Shown piece after piece: positions 1-8,212 of a stretch of 64,000 nucleotides of DNA. Positions within the stretch are counted from its first letter, which is position 1; the number at the start of each line of letters is the position of its first letter. This stretch comes from Lewinellaceae bacterium (GTDB taxonomy: Bacteria; Bacteroidota; Bacteroidia; Chitinophagales; Saprospiraceae): assembly GCA_020636195.1 (NCBI GenBank), contig JACJYH010000003.1:186001-250000 (forward strand), written 5' to 3'. Both the position numbers and the translations under genes were made by a program. The notes beneath the pieces are model-generated. The model did not search any database. It was not told where the DNA came from and saw only the letters and a list, made by a program, of their open reading frames with translations.

Positions 1-1322
1 AAGGTGGACATGGTCAATATGAATATGCCTGATTTTGATGATGACATGTCAAAAGAATAAGACTGTCTTCCCACACTTAAATGATGCGATTGACGGTAGG
101 TAATTCTACCATTGATGTCTCGCAAAGTAACGGTAACATCATTGACGCTTTCTGTTTCAATAGAATACACCAAGGTAGAACTCACTGGGTTTGACTGTAA
201 AGATATTGTGGTATTCGATATTTTATTTATTTCTTTCGTATCTGTTGTTATATTGCGAATTGAATTATACAGATTGAACACACTAGATCCTGCCGTATTA
301 TTATTGAAACCAAGAGAATCACAATTTGTAATAATATACTCAATGAAAGCTGAATCTGAATCAAAAGTAGGTGCGTTTAAAATACATTCAGGTAGTGTAA
401 GTCCACATGATTCACTGATCATCAATAAAGCTTCTTGGAAGGTCGTTGTGCTTTCTATATTTAAATTTTGAATACATTCCAAAATTTCATCATCAATTTC
501 AGGATCGTCCATCAATGGATTGCAAAGAGAGTCTTCTACAACTGTCCATCCCCAACAGGTAGCTACACAAGCGTTTGGAGCTGACCATGTATGTCCGACA
601 CTGTCTATTGCACAAATAAAAGGTTCATCTTCGTTGATTACACAATCACAGTCACCCCACGGATTACTGAAGCAGTCTCCGTCTTCTACTACTGTCAGCC
701 CCCAACATGCGGCCAAACAAGCACTAGGAACAGGAAAGATATTTCCGGAGCTGTCTTGCGCACATACATAAGTGCTGTCTGGTTCAGGACAGTTACAGTC
801 GCCCCAAGGATTGCTGAAACAGTCACCATCTTCTACTACGGTCAGCCCCCAACATGCGGCCAAACAAGCACTTGGAACAGGAAAGATATTTCCGGAGCTG
901 TCTTGCGCACATACATAAGTGCTGTCTGGTTCAGGACAGTTACAGTCACCCCACGGATTACTGAAGCAGTCTCCATCTTCAATTACGGTAAATCCCCAAC
1001 ATGCAGCTAAACATGCATTTGGAACAGGAAAAATAATACCAAAACTATCTTGTGCACATACGAAGGTGCTGTCAGGTTCAGGACAGTTACAGTTGCTCCA
1101 TAAAGTATTATAATTACAAAGAGTTGAATCTGTCACTACAGTAAATCCAAAGCATTCCGCAAAACAAGCGTTTGGAAACTCAGAATAAATAGTATCACTT
1201 TCACTTATTTGAAAGGCACAAACCGGGTCATATACCGACGGGCAAGGACAATTATTCTGACCAAAGGATTGCAAAGCAAACCAAGAAAACAAAAGGGAAA
1301 AGATTATGTTCTTAGAGTTCAT
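1..1322 (-). CDS. Partial secreted Cys-rich repeat protein with T9SS-type C-terminus
   Basis: The frame is open from ATG (1320-1322) to the window edge, about 440 codons, and the C-terminal end is cut off. It begins with a signal peptide ending in SFGQ. It is followed by five to six Cys-rich units, each with the pattern CNCPEPDS...VCAQDS...PxACLAACWG...DxxC. The three central units are nearly identical and 49 residues long. The spacing of cysteines resembles Kazal-like domains, but I cannot confirm the fold. The last part (NPVSSTLVYSIE... then RDINGRITY) reads like a T9SS type A sorting domain, so export across the outer membrane and surface display or release are likely. The gene diverges from the lipoprotein gene at 1778. 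The ligand or inhibitor role is unknown. Confidence 0.8.
   Translation of the reverse strand, partial: MNSKNIIFSLLFSWFALQSFGQNNCPCPSVYDPVCAFQISESDTIYSEFPNACFAECFGFTVVTDSTLCNYNTLWSNCNCPEPDSTFVCAQDSFGIIFPVPNACLAACWGFTVIEDGDCFSNPWGDCNCPEPDSTYVCAQDSSGNIFPVPSACLAACWGLTVVEDGDCFSNPWGDCNCPEPDSTYVCAQDSSGNIFPVPSACLAACWGLTVVEDGDCFSNPWGDCDCVINEDEPFICAIDSVGHTWSAPNACVATCWGWTVVEDSLCNPLMDDPEIDDEILECIQNLNIESTTTFQEALLMISESCGLTLPECILNAPTFDSDSAFIEYIITNCDSLGFNNNTAGSSVFNLYNSIRNITTDTKEINKISNTTISLQSNPVSSTLVYSIETESVNDVTVTLRDINGRITYRQSHHLSVGRQSYSFDMSSSKSGIFILTMST
651..1091 (-). repeat. Three tandem 147-bp coding repeats (49 aa units)
   Basis: The same DNA phrase begins at 651, 798 and 945, an exact 147-bp period. The units differ by only a few bases, and more divergent units flank them on both sides (about 510-650 and 1092-1230). 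Each unit encodes a Cys-rich module with six cysteines. The high DNA identity suggests recent duplication or gene conversion. Confidence 0.9.
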
Positions 1323-1777
1323 AAAAATGAATTTAGAAATTAAAAAAGTTTGATTTCTTATATTCTTAGTAAGTTTTCATTTTTTCGTTGCATCGACAAC
1401 CGGTTTTTTTTAAAAATTTTGATATCATTGTTCCAAGCCATTCAGAGTATGTTTCAAATTTATACTTTAGCTAGAAAATGTTGTATTTTGGCTACAAATT
1501 CGTTAAATTTTTCATCGAATTGCCCACATTCGGCTGCAAAATTTACCTTTTTTCGCTCAAAATGTTCCATTTTATTATCCAAAAACAAAATTTAAACATA
1601 CTCTTAATTTCAGAAGTTTAAAAAGCAATTTCGAGAAGTGATTTTTAGATGAAATATTTCAGAATTTTATCTACCTATTGATCACTAAAATACCCATCAT
1701 ACCAAAATTTCATAAAATTACATTACGATGCAACGTTTTCAGAGGCTATTTATAACTATATGTACAATAATTTTCAA
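1323..1777. other. Intergenic region between divergent genes
   Basis: This is about 455 bases of very AT-rich DNA between the two divergent start codons. It must hold both promoters. I see no clear TAnnTTTG box, RNA gene, repeat or convincing ORF. Short open frames here lack coding character. Confidence 0.5.
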
Positions 1778-2962
1778 ATGAAGTTTAAGATACATTATTT
1801 GTTTGTTCTGTTTACTTTCATAACAGCTTGTGCTGTTGAAGAATATGACATATCAGACACTACCCCATTAGAAGTAACGCAACCAGAAACTATCATTATC
1901 AATGATATGGTGGGAAGAGCAATTCCAACATCAGCAAATGTCGGACAACAGATAGGATGTGTTATGGTCACTTACCCTTTCAGTGTGATCACATCTGATA
2001 GTATAAAATTTATCATCGAAAACAATAGTGATTTCGAAACAATACTTGAAAATGAAAAAATCACAATAGTAGATTTTGTATATCCATTGGATATCACCGA
2101 TAATCTGGGATTTACACACAGTGTACCTGACTTATGGTCATTAGCAACCTATTTTGCAAGTTGTCTTCCTGATTCTATTTCTGTTTTGGAAAATAAATAT
2201 CCGGCATTTCTCATTAATTTCGAAAATTCATGCTATACATACAAGTATCCATTGAAAGTTACCAACGAAGAAAATGAAGATATCTATATTACCAATGAAG
2301 ATGAATTTATCATTCATTCCTCTGAAGAAGAACTTTATTTTACGTTTCCATTTCAAGTTATTTCGAGCAACGGAATTGACAAGAATATTGCTTCAGAATT
2401 TGAACTTGAAAAAGCGTTGATAGAATGTAACGGAAACGATTTAGACACGTTGTTCACCTGTTTGGATTGCTTTGAATTTATAGGATGCTATCGGCTGGTA
2501 TTCCCTTTTCATATCAAACTTGTCAATCATAGTGAATCCTATGAAGTAAAAAATCCAGAAACCATGAGACAAATATTTCTACAAGGCATTTTTGAAGATT
2601 TTGCCTATCCGTTAACTTTGGAAACACCGGATAGTAATTATATTTCTGTTTCAGATATTTCAGAGCTTGATTCTGCTTTACAAGAATGTTTTGGTGGTCA
2701 TGATTTATTATTATTATTGTCAGGAACCAGTTTGCTCGTCTCACCTCCATGTTATGATATACTATTCCCATTACAAGTACAGCAAGCCGAACAGATTTTA
2801 ACTTTTTATGATTACAATCAATTGCAACCCATAGTTTTCGATTCTTTGGCATTTACTTACGATGTCATTTATCCTGTGCAGGTAAATTTTCTGAAAAACA
2901 ATGAACACAGAGAATTAAACTCGACGAACGATGTTTATTCGACTCTGAATGAATGCGAATAG
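1778..2962 (+). CDS. Lipoprotein with four tandem Cys-bounded YPF/YPL modules
   Basis: The start at 1778 (MKFKIHYLF) is preferred to the ATG 18 bases upstream because it puts a lipoprotein signal at the N-terminus, with lipobox ITAC and the acylated Cys near residue 18. The mature part has four modules of about 70-85 residues. Each opens with [GSP]C followed by a [YF]P[FL] strand, has a second [YF]P[LV] strand mid-module, and closes with xxC (ASC, IEC, QEC, NEC). I do not recognise the family. The gene runs into an ECF sigma factor gene with overlap or near-overlap, so the two are probably co-transcribed and translationally coupled. An envelope sensor or structural role in sigma signalling is an inference only. 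Confidence 0.8.
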   Translation: MKFKIHYLFVLFTFITACAVEEYDISDTTPLEVTQPETIIINDMVGRAIPTSANVGQQIGCVMVTYPFSVITSDSIKFIIENNSDFETILENEKITIVDFVYPLDITDNLGFTHSVPDLWSLATYFASCLPDSISVLENKYPAFLINFENSCYTYKYPLKVTNEENEDIYITNEDEFIIHSSEEELYFTFPFQVISSNGIDKNIASEFELEKALIECNGNDLDTLFTCLDCFEFIGCYRLVFPFHIKLVNHSESYEVKNPETMRQIFLQGIFEDFAYPLTLETPDSNYISVSDISELDSALQECFGGHDLLLLLSGTSLLVSPPCYDILFPLQVQQAEQILTFYDYNQLQPIVFDSLAFTYDVIYPVQVNFLKNNEHRELNSTNDVYSTLNECE

Positions 2963-3527
2963 AAAATCCATGCTAGAGAAGGATATCATCCAGGCTTGTA
3001 TAGACGGTGACAAACGCATGTATAGAGAAGTGTATAATCTATGTGCACCTTACGTTTTCAGTATTATAAAGAATTATTTTGAAAAAGAAGAGGATCGAAA
3101 GGACGCAATGCAAGAAGTATTCGCCAGTCTGTATTTGAGCTTAAAAAACTTTAATGAAAACAAAGGCACATTCAAATCATGGCTTTCGCAAATAGTAGTA
3201 CATCAATGTATTTCTTTGATTAGAAAAAGTAAAATGATTATTGTGAGTTATCCCATAGAAGATAACTTAGAATCTATGGACGGTTATATGGAGAAGCTAG
3301 AATTACTCACAAACGCTGATTTGGAACAAATGCTAAATGCCATGCCTCAGGGATACAAGACCATTTTTTTAATGTACGTCATTGAAGAATATTCTCATAA
3401 AGAGATCGGCGAATTGCTTGGAATCAGTGCTGAAACATCAAGGTCCCAGCTATTTCGAGCTATTAAATGGATAAAAAATAATATTTTAACAGATGCAAAA
3501 TTGATGCAATATGGGATATCAAAATAA
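2949..3527 (+). CDS. RNA polymerase ECF-type sigma-70 factor
   Basis: The protein is 192 residues from ATG 2949, or 185 from ATG 2970, which also gives a good N-terminus (MLEKDIIQ). Region 2 is visible as FEKEEDRKDAMQEVFASLYL and GTFKSWLSQIVVHQC. Region 4 ends in YSHKEIGELLGISAETSRSQ, a helix-turn-helix that binds the -35 element. The size and the absence of regions 1 and 3 fit the ECF class. The 2949 start overlaps the upstream lipoprotein gene by 14 bases, and the stop overlaps the next gene by 17 bases, so the three genes form a tight unit. Regulation by the downstream membrane protein is the usual arrangement for this class. The target genes cannot be read from the sequence. Confidence 0.93.
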   Translation: MNANRKSMLEKDIIQACIDGDKRMYREVYNLCAPYVFSIIKNYFEKEEDRKDAMQEVFASLYLSLKNFNENKGTFKSWLSQIVVHQCISLIRKSKMIIVSYPIEDNLESMDGYMEKLELLTNADLEQMLNAMPQGYKTIFLMYVIEEYSHKEIGELLGISAETSRSQLFRAIKWIKNNILTDAKLMQYGISK

Positions 3528-5103
3528 TCTTAAAAATAAAATTAGACAAGCATCTCCCCTACCCGACAGTTTTGGGTACGATGCATTAGAAGCCGGCATC
3601 ATGGAGAAAATGAAAATGAAAAAGAAAAGGCGTTTATTTATCGCGTGGTGGTTGCTACCCTTATTTATCCTAACCATTGGAATATATTTTTGGAATGATA
3701 AAGAAAATACTTCAACCCGAGGGTTCGAGGAAAACAAAGTAAAAGGGCAAACGCATTTTGTATCACAAGAACTACCAAAAAATGTACTGTATTCAGACAC
3801 ATGTATAAATGAAACAATGTTCAATGCAGAACCAGTTAGAATCAAAAAAATACCTTTGCACAAACAATATAATAATAAGATTCATACTCCTTTGTTTAAT
3901 AACTCAGAAAATAGTATAGATTTACGACTTCATTATGGAGAAGATTCTTCAATTCTTTATAGTGGTTTAAAAAATATCAAAACAGATGGCGTATTAGGCA
4001 CATCAGGTACCGCTCTAAATGATGGGAAACTGCTTTATGAATTCAATAAGGATAGATTCCAATCAAGTCATGAAAACCCATATGACAAAATTCAGGCTGA
4101 CAAACCTTCGCATACTCAAAGTACTGCCATTGAAAATGTGGCTTCATTTACGCAGAATATATGCCCATCGGCAATTGAAAGTCATAGTAATACTGACTCC
4201 ATATCAAATTTAATCCATAGCCAATCAAAGCTGACCTTTTATCAAAAACCTGAGGAAAATAATTCAAAACTTTCATACCTTGAGACAACCCAATTTCCCA
4301 CGTTGAAGTTGCTAAGTGCACCAATTATTCATTCAAACCTACAGAGTAGAACCCTACTTAATACTAAAATTCTATTTCCATATGTTGGGAAGAGACAATC
4401 ATTTTTCCTTCAATCAATAATCGCTTTCATCCATTGGAATGACTCCAATGCAGAACCTAAGATGCAGCAAATAAGGGATGATTATGAATATATTTATATC
4501 CTACCGAATGGGGGTTGGGAGTTCTCCATTTTAGGAGGTATAAAAAGATCAAATGGGATATTGTGTACCTCCGGAATCAATTATCAAATGAAGTATTCCA
4601 TTTTTGAATATGAAAAAAATAGGGTTGATACAGTTTCCTTAAATGGTCAAGTAGTGCAAATAGAAAAGAATATTTTAACCGGTAGTGAGAAATTCATTTA
4701 TGGTACAGCAGATATCACAACACTTTCAACAAGGAAAATCAAAAAAAACAACACTGATCAAGTTGTTTCTATCCCCATATTAATAGGATACAGTTTACGC
4801 ATGAAGAGGTGGAATATGGAGAGTCAATTTGGAGTTTCATTGAATATATTCTCCCATCGGACTGGCACAACCAAAGCTAGTGGGGATATAGTATCCTATG
4901 ATACGAAACATCCACTGTCATCTCTTTCTGTATTAGGAAACTTTGAGTCCAGATTCAGCGTACATTATCACTTCAATAATCAGTTATATATTGGCACGAA
5001 TATCTCTTTGTCTAAAAGCATTCAGAGTCAAATATTATCAGATGGTATCATTTACAAACCGTTTCAGTTTTCACTTGGATGCGTATCAGGATATGAATTT
5101 TGA
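3511..5103 (+). CDS. Probable anti-sigma/beta-barrel-like membrane protein
   Basis: The 530-residue protein has a short charged N-terminus of about 40 residues (DSFGYDALEAGIMEKM, then KKKRR), one transmembrane helix (LFIAWWLLPLFILTIGIYFW), a long Ser/Asn/Thr-rich linker, and a C-terminal part of about 200 residues. That part has alternating hydrophobic/polar strands typical of Bacteroidota porin-like beta-barrel domains and ends in F. The start overlaps the sigma gene by 17 bases. A cytoplasmic anti-sigma segment followed by one membrane span is the standard anti-sigma layout. Joining it to a barrel-like domain is seen in Bacteroidota proteins annotated only as outer membrane beta-barrel. The function is inferred from position and layout, not from a recognised anti-sigma motif. 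Confidence 0.75.
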   Translation: MGYQNNLKNKIRQASPLPDSFGYDALEAGIMEKMKMKKKRRLFIAWWLLPLFILTIGIYFWNDKENTSTRGFEENKVKGQTHFVSQELPKNVLYSDTCINETMFNAEPVRIKKIPLHKQYNNKIHTPLFNNSENSIDLRLHYGEDSSILYSGLKNIKTDGVLGTSGTALNDGKLLYEFNKDRFQSSHENPYDKIQADKPSHTQSTAIENVASFTQNICPSAIESHSNTDSISNLIHSQSKLTFYQKPEENNSKLSYLETTQFPTLKLLSAPIIHSNLQSRTLLNTKILFPYVGKRQSFFLQSIIAFIHWNDSNAEPKMQQIRDDYEYIYILPNGGWEFSILGGIKRSNGILCTSGINYQMKYSIFEYEKNRVDTVSLNGQVVQIEKNILTGSEKFIYGTADITTLSTRKIKKNNTDQVVSIPILIGYSLRMKRWNMESQFGVSLNIFSHRTGTTKASGDIVSYDTKHPLSSLSVLGNFESRFSVHYHFNNQLYIGTNISLSKSIQSQILSDGIIYKPFQFSLGCVSGYEF

Positions 5104-5416
5104 ATTAAATTGATTCATTGAGCAAAGTTTTACTATAGTTGATCATTAAATGGAGTTTATATCAAAGGTACCCCTCGCTTGTGTTTGACGCTCAGAAGAA
5201 AATGTGACATCCCTTTATTAAACAACACGAATCTTTGCTGCGATAAACCATCACAACTTTTTACTTATTTCGGTATAAAAAACCATATATAGGATTATTT
5301 CCCAGTTTCAACTCTGAAGATACAGTTTAACGGTCATTCTTCCGGTTAGTGGTTACTTGTGGATCGCATCCCCACTTACTGTGGGAAAAACTTAGTTGTT
5401 AGTGGCAGGCCGTTTC
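5104..5416. other. Intergenic region with hairpin and cassette-like repeat
   Basis: About 313 bases lie between convergent genes. A short hairpin (CCCAC/GTGGG, about 5371-5385) is followed directly by the 29-bp repeat described separately. GTTAGTGG also occurs at 5345-5352, so the segment holds more than one copy of the GTTAGTGG core. There is no convincing gene and no classic U-tailed terminator. Confidence 0.5.
5387..5415 (-). repeat. 29-bp repeat, copy 1, at 3' end of AIPR gene
   Basis: On the minus strand it reads AAACGGCCTGCCACTAACAA and continues to TTTT. It is identical over 29 bases to 15970-15998. Copy 1 lies one base past the stop codon of the AIPR gene. Copy 2 lies about 33 bases past the stop of another minus-strand gene. 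The same position and orientation after two unrelated genes resembles a cassette recombination site. The core GTTAGTG does not match the integron GTTRRRY consensus exactly. Confidence 0.75.
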
Positions 5417-7096
5417 CTATTTATAAGATATGCTAGTATATAATTCCCCTCTTCTAAAAGCGGCAGAAAGTCTCTCCATATTTAAGTTTGTATAATCTTC
5501 GTTATAGAGTCTATTCAATGCGGTAATTAAAATTTGATTTGCTTCTGCAAAGAGTGTTTCTTTGTTTTGTTCAAAATATACTTTTGTATGCTCAAAATTT
5601 TTATGAATTAATTGATTTAGAGTAATACCTATTCTTTTCAATAATAACTGACCAATAATCATTGATATAAAGTAATTACTATATGGAATATGAGGATATT
5701 GTTCTATAAGTGAAATTTTACGCCTTTGGCTGTCACAGTATCTATAAATTATTACTGCTATTACAACTTGTGCTGCATTCAAATCATTTGTATAAACTCG
5801 TTCATAAAGACTGCCAAAAAGTTCTTTGCGTTTAAACTTAGCCAAATGCGGCTGTTCTTTCCATATTGCATATATCGCTTGTGCTGCTACGGATAGAGGA
5901 ATAACAGAGTCATTCGAGCTTGCTACATCTTTTTTTCGTCTATAATTATAACCGAGTTCTTCAATATCAGTCTCTAAAGTTCTTTGAATTTTATCATTGG
6001 ACCTCAAGTCGCTTAAGTCAACAGGATTTTGACTGTTTGTTGCTAATGTTATTTCATTTATTAAATAATCGTTTTCTTCATCCGAAACTGACAACTCATA
6101 AAGTCTTACTAAAACGAACACTTGCGAAAAGTCCTCATTTGGATGTTCAGCTAAAGTGTGTTGAATTGTTTTACAAGTTTGCCCTCCATTTATTATTTGA
6201 AGATTTTCGGCAGATATATCCCAATTTTTTTCTTGTAATGCATTGTAACTGAACTTTCGGCAAATCATTGTAATTCCATTATTTTTGAAATAGAAATTAT
6301 CCTTCTTTTCGCTCAATAACGTTCCTTGAATTGCTTCATTTACTCGATTTCTGTTCAGACCTAAATATCTTCTAATGTTATTTTCCAATAATCCATCTCC
6401 GTATGCTTCAAAAAGTTTTGCAACTTCTACAACATTTAGTTTTCCAATTAAAACACGCTTGAAATTGAAATTTTCAACAATGCTCGCACCGTGCATTCTT
6501 AGGGATGCCTTGATGCCTTTTGATGATTGTATGAAATCAACAATTGATTCGTGATTTATATGCTCAAACTCTACTTGGTCTTTGGGAAAATTAGCATTTA
6601 TTAGATGTTGTTCTCCTTCTTGATTCCATCTCAGGCCATTATTAAACAAAACAACCTTAACAACAGGAATATATCCATCTCCAATTAAAGAGCGAATTTC
6701 TTCTATTTGAGCCTTTAAGTTTGGATTTAATGAGCTTACATCTTTGTCAACATCAAAAATAGTCCAAATTGTATTAACTACTTTTTGGACCTCGTTTGCA
6801 GGAAAGTTTGCATGGGTTTCAAGATTCAACTTATACTTCCCCTGAAAAATTGTTACAGGCAACTCCAAGTCTGTCGTATCTCCAACATAAATAGAGTCAA
6901 TTCCTGCATCACCACCTCCATCAGTTAACATTGAATGAGCTTCTGTCAACTCAATATTTAAATAAGTAGAAACAGCTAAAAGAACAAACGCACGAGATAC
7001 TTTTCTATTCTCATCATTAATGTCATCAAACCATTCAGGTTTTTCCTGAATAATTTTTTTCACTCTTTGGTCAATTATATGTTTGTTTATATCCAT
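5417..7096 (-). CDS. AIPR-family abortive phage infection protein
   Basis: The 559-residue protein carries the family hallmarks ENNIRRYLG (about 238-246), FKNNGIT (about 270-276) and QIINGGQTCKT (about 300-309), which define AIPR proteins linked to abortive infection and restriction-modification systems. The N-terminal third has GGGDAGIDSIYV (about 60-71) followed by FQGKY (84-88). That is a D...QxK pattern typical of PD-(D/E)xK restriction-type nucleases, so nucleic-acid cleavage is likely. No partner methylase or second defence gene is adjacent; the neighbours are T9SS cargo and a sigma-factor unit. A 29-bp repeat follows the stop, and a degenerate match lies upstream at 7282-7294, so the gene may be a mobile cassette. 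Phage defence is known for the family and inferred here. Confidence 0.88.
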   Translation of the reverse strand: MDINKHIIDQRVKKIIQEKPEWFDDINDENRKVSRAFVLLAVSTYLNIELTEAHSMLTDGGGDAGIDSIYVGDTTDLELPVTIFQGKYKLNLETHANFPANEVQKVVNTIWTIFDVDKDVSSLNPNLKAQIEEIRSLIGDGYIPVVKVVLFNNGLRWNQEGEQHLINANFPKDQVEFEHINHESIVDFIQSSKGIKASLRMHGASIVENFNFKRVLIGKLNVVEVAKLFEAYGDGLLENNIRRYLGLNRNRVNEAIQGTLLSEKKDNFYFKNNGITMICRKFSYNALQEKNWDISAENLQIINGGQTCKTIQHTLAEHPNEDFSQVFVLVRLYELSVSDEENDYLINEITLATNSQNPVDLSDLRSNDKIQRTLETDIEELGYNYRRKKDVASSNDSVIPLSVAAQAIYAIWKEQPHLAKFKRKELFGSLYERVYTNDLNAAQVVIAVIIYRYCDSQRRKISLIEQYPHIPYSNYFISMIIGQLLLKRIGITLNQLIHKNFEHTKVYFEQNKETLFAEANQILITALNRLYNEDYTNLNMERLSAAFRRGELYTSISYK

Positions 7097-7281
7097 TTGG
7101 TATCAATAATTTATAAATTTAATTTAGACTAAGTAGCATTTGAGTGTAATTGTCCGAAAGGTTCAAGCACTTGGTGCCGAGCAACGGTTTCACAAATGAC
7201 TTAACTATAATCCATATAACAAAATTAAGTAGATTATTTGATGTGTGCTACTATTTTTTATCGCCATTGGCATCCAAACGC

Positions 7282-7294
7282 TTGTTAGTACCAG
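7282..7294 (-). repeat. Degenerate core of the cassette-like repeat upstream of AIPR gene
   Basis: TTGTTAGTACCAG here matches TTGTTAGTGGCAG inside the 29-bp repeat (5396-5408) at 11 of 13 bases, in the same orientation. The AIPR gene is thus bracketed by direct repeats about 1.89 kb apart. The match is short and could be chance. Confidence 0.35.
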
Positions 7295-7307
7295 TTGATC
7301 ATTCTAC

Positions 7308-8201
7308 CTATATTTTTACAAATTTTGAATAATAGAGCTTATTATCGACACTATAACATTTGAGAAAATATACTCCAGTTAATAATTGGCTAACATTTAT
7401 TTCTGTGCCAGGGCTTGAAATAACGGTTCGTCCATTTCTGTCTATGATTTCAATTTTTTTTATTTCTGATGCAGTTTTCAGATTTATCACATCCACTACA
7501 GGATTGGGAAACAAGGTAATGTTTACTTGGTTGGATTCCATTTCATTTTGTGTACTGCTGATTATGTTGCATTGTTCGAGTGTGCCTTCACAATAGTCGG
7601 TCAAAAATGTTCCAAATCTTTTATAAATCGGACCATCTTCCATACCAAATCCTTCAGTAAATTTGACTGGCCACAAAGCAAGATCACCACAAATACCAGG
7701 CGGAACTCCCAAACAATAAAATTCCTTGCCATGAATTGAATCAAGTACAAAACTCTTTGCATCTCCAAAATCTACCGGATTAAAGATTTGAATCAAACAA
7801 TCCGGGAGAGTATCCCCTACCTTCAATCCAAAGTCCCATATTAATATCTCATTACTACTGTCTGTACATGGAAATACATTTTCATCAAAATTCACCATAA
7901 ATACTTTTTTTTGCAAAGTATCTTCCCGCATCCAGCAAAGTGTTTTTCTTGATGAAATTTCATAGGGTGGAAGTTGGCTTGTTGCCAATGAAGATATAAG
8001 TTTTTTGTATGATTTTGAATTAATCAGAGTATCTCCACTGAAATACCTGACTTCAGTAGAATGCAACCCCATTAAAAAACAAGAAGAATGATTATAATGA
8101 TTGTAGATCCAATATCTTCCTTCTTTTACTAACGGGGTATAATCCTGTGTAAATACATAAATATGGATTGAAAATAATATTAGCGTAAAGAAATATCTCA
8201 T
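7308..8201 (-). CDS. Secreted protein with T9SS type A sorting domain
   Basis: The 297-residue protein starts with a signal peptide (MRYFFTLILFSIHIYVFTQ). The middle region of about 190 residues is not recognised but resembles short secreted Bacteroidota proteins of the YWIYNHY type. The last 70 residues form a clear sorting domain: ITLFPNPVVDVINLKT, then IIDRNGRTV, then LLTGVYFLKC and a final YSKFVKI. Such domains direct passage through the PorSS/T9SS machinery and are usually cleaved. The gene follows the 8213-9763 gene with an 11-base gap, so the two are likely co-transcribed. No enzyme motif was seen. Confidence 0.85.
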   Translation of the reverse strand: MRYFFTLILFSIHIYVFTQDYTPLVKEGRYWIYNHYNHSSCFLMGLHSTEVRYFSGDTLINSKSYKKLISSLATSQLPPYEISSRKTLCWMREDTLQKKVFMVNFDENVFPCTDSSNEILIWDFGLKVGDTLPDCLIQIFNPVDFGDAKSFVLDSIHGKEFYCLGVPPGICGDLALWPVKFTEGFGMEDGPIYKRFGTFLTDYCEGTLEQCNIISSTQNEMESNQVNITLFPNPVVDVINLKTASEIKKIEIIDRNGRTVISSPGTEINVSQLLTGVYFLKCYSVDNKLYYSKFVKI

Positions 8202-8212
8202 GATTATAAATT

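Noticed and set aside
112..1113. Overlapping plus-strand open frames across the first kilobase
   Set aside because: They are antisense to the Cys-rich T9SS gene and have no coding character of their own.
1350..1595. 81-codon open frame in the first intergenic region
   Set aside because: It is AT-driven, with no start context, no domain, and no link to neighbours.
5387..5415. Canonical integron attC site
   Set aside because: The core does not match GTTRRRY and no clear paired R and L boxes were found, so only a cassette-like site is claimed.
7150..7332. 60-codon open frame upstream of the AIPR gene
   Set aside because: It overlaps the end of a T9SS gene and contains the degenerate repeat; composition is not coding-like.
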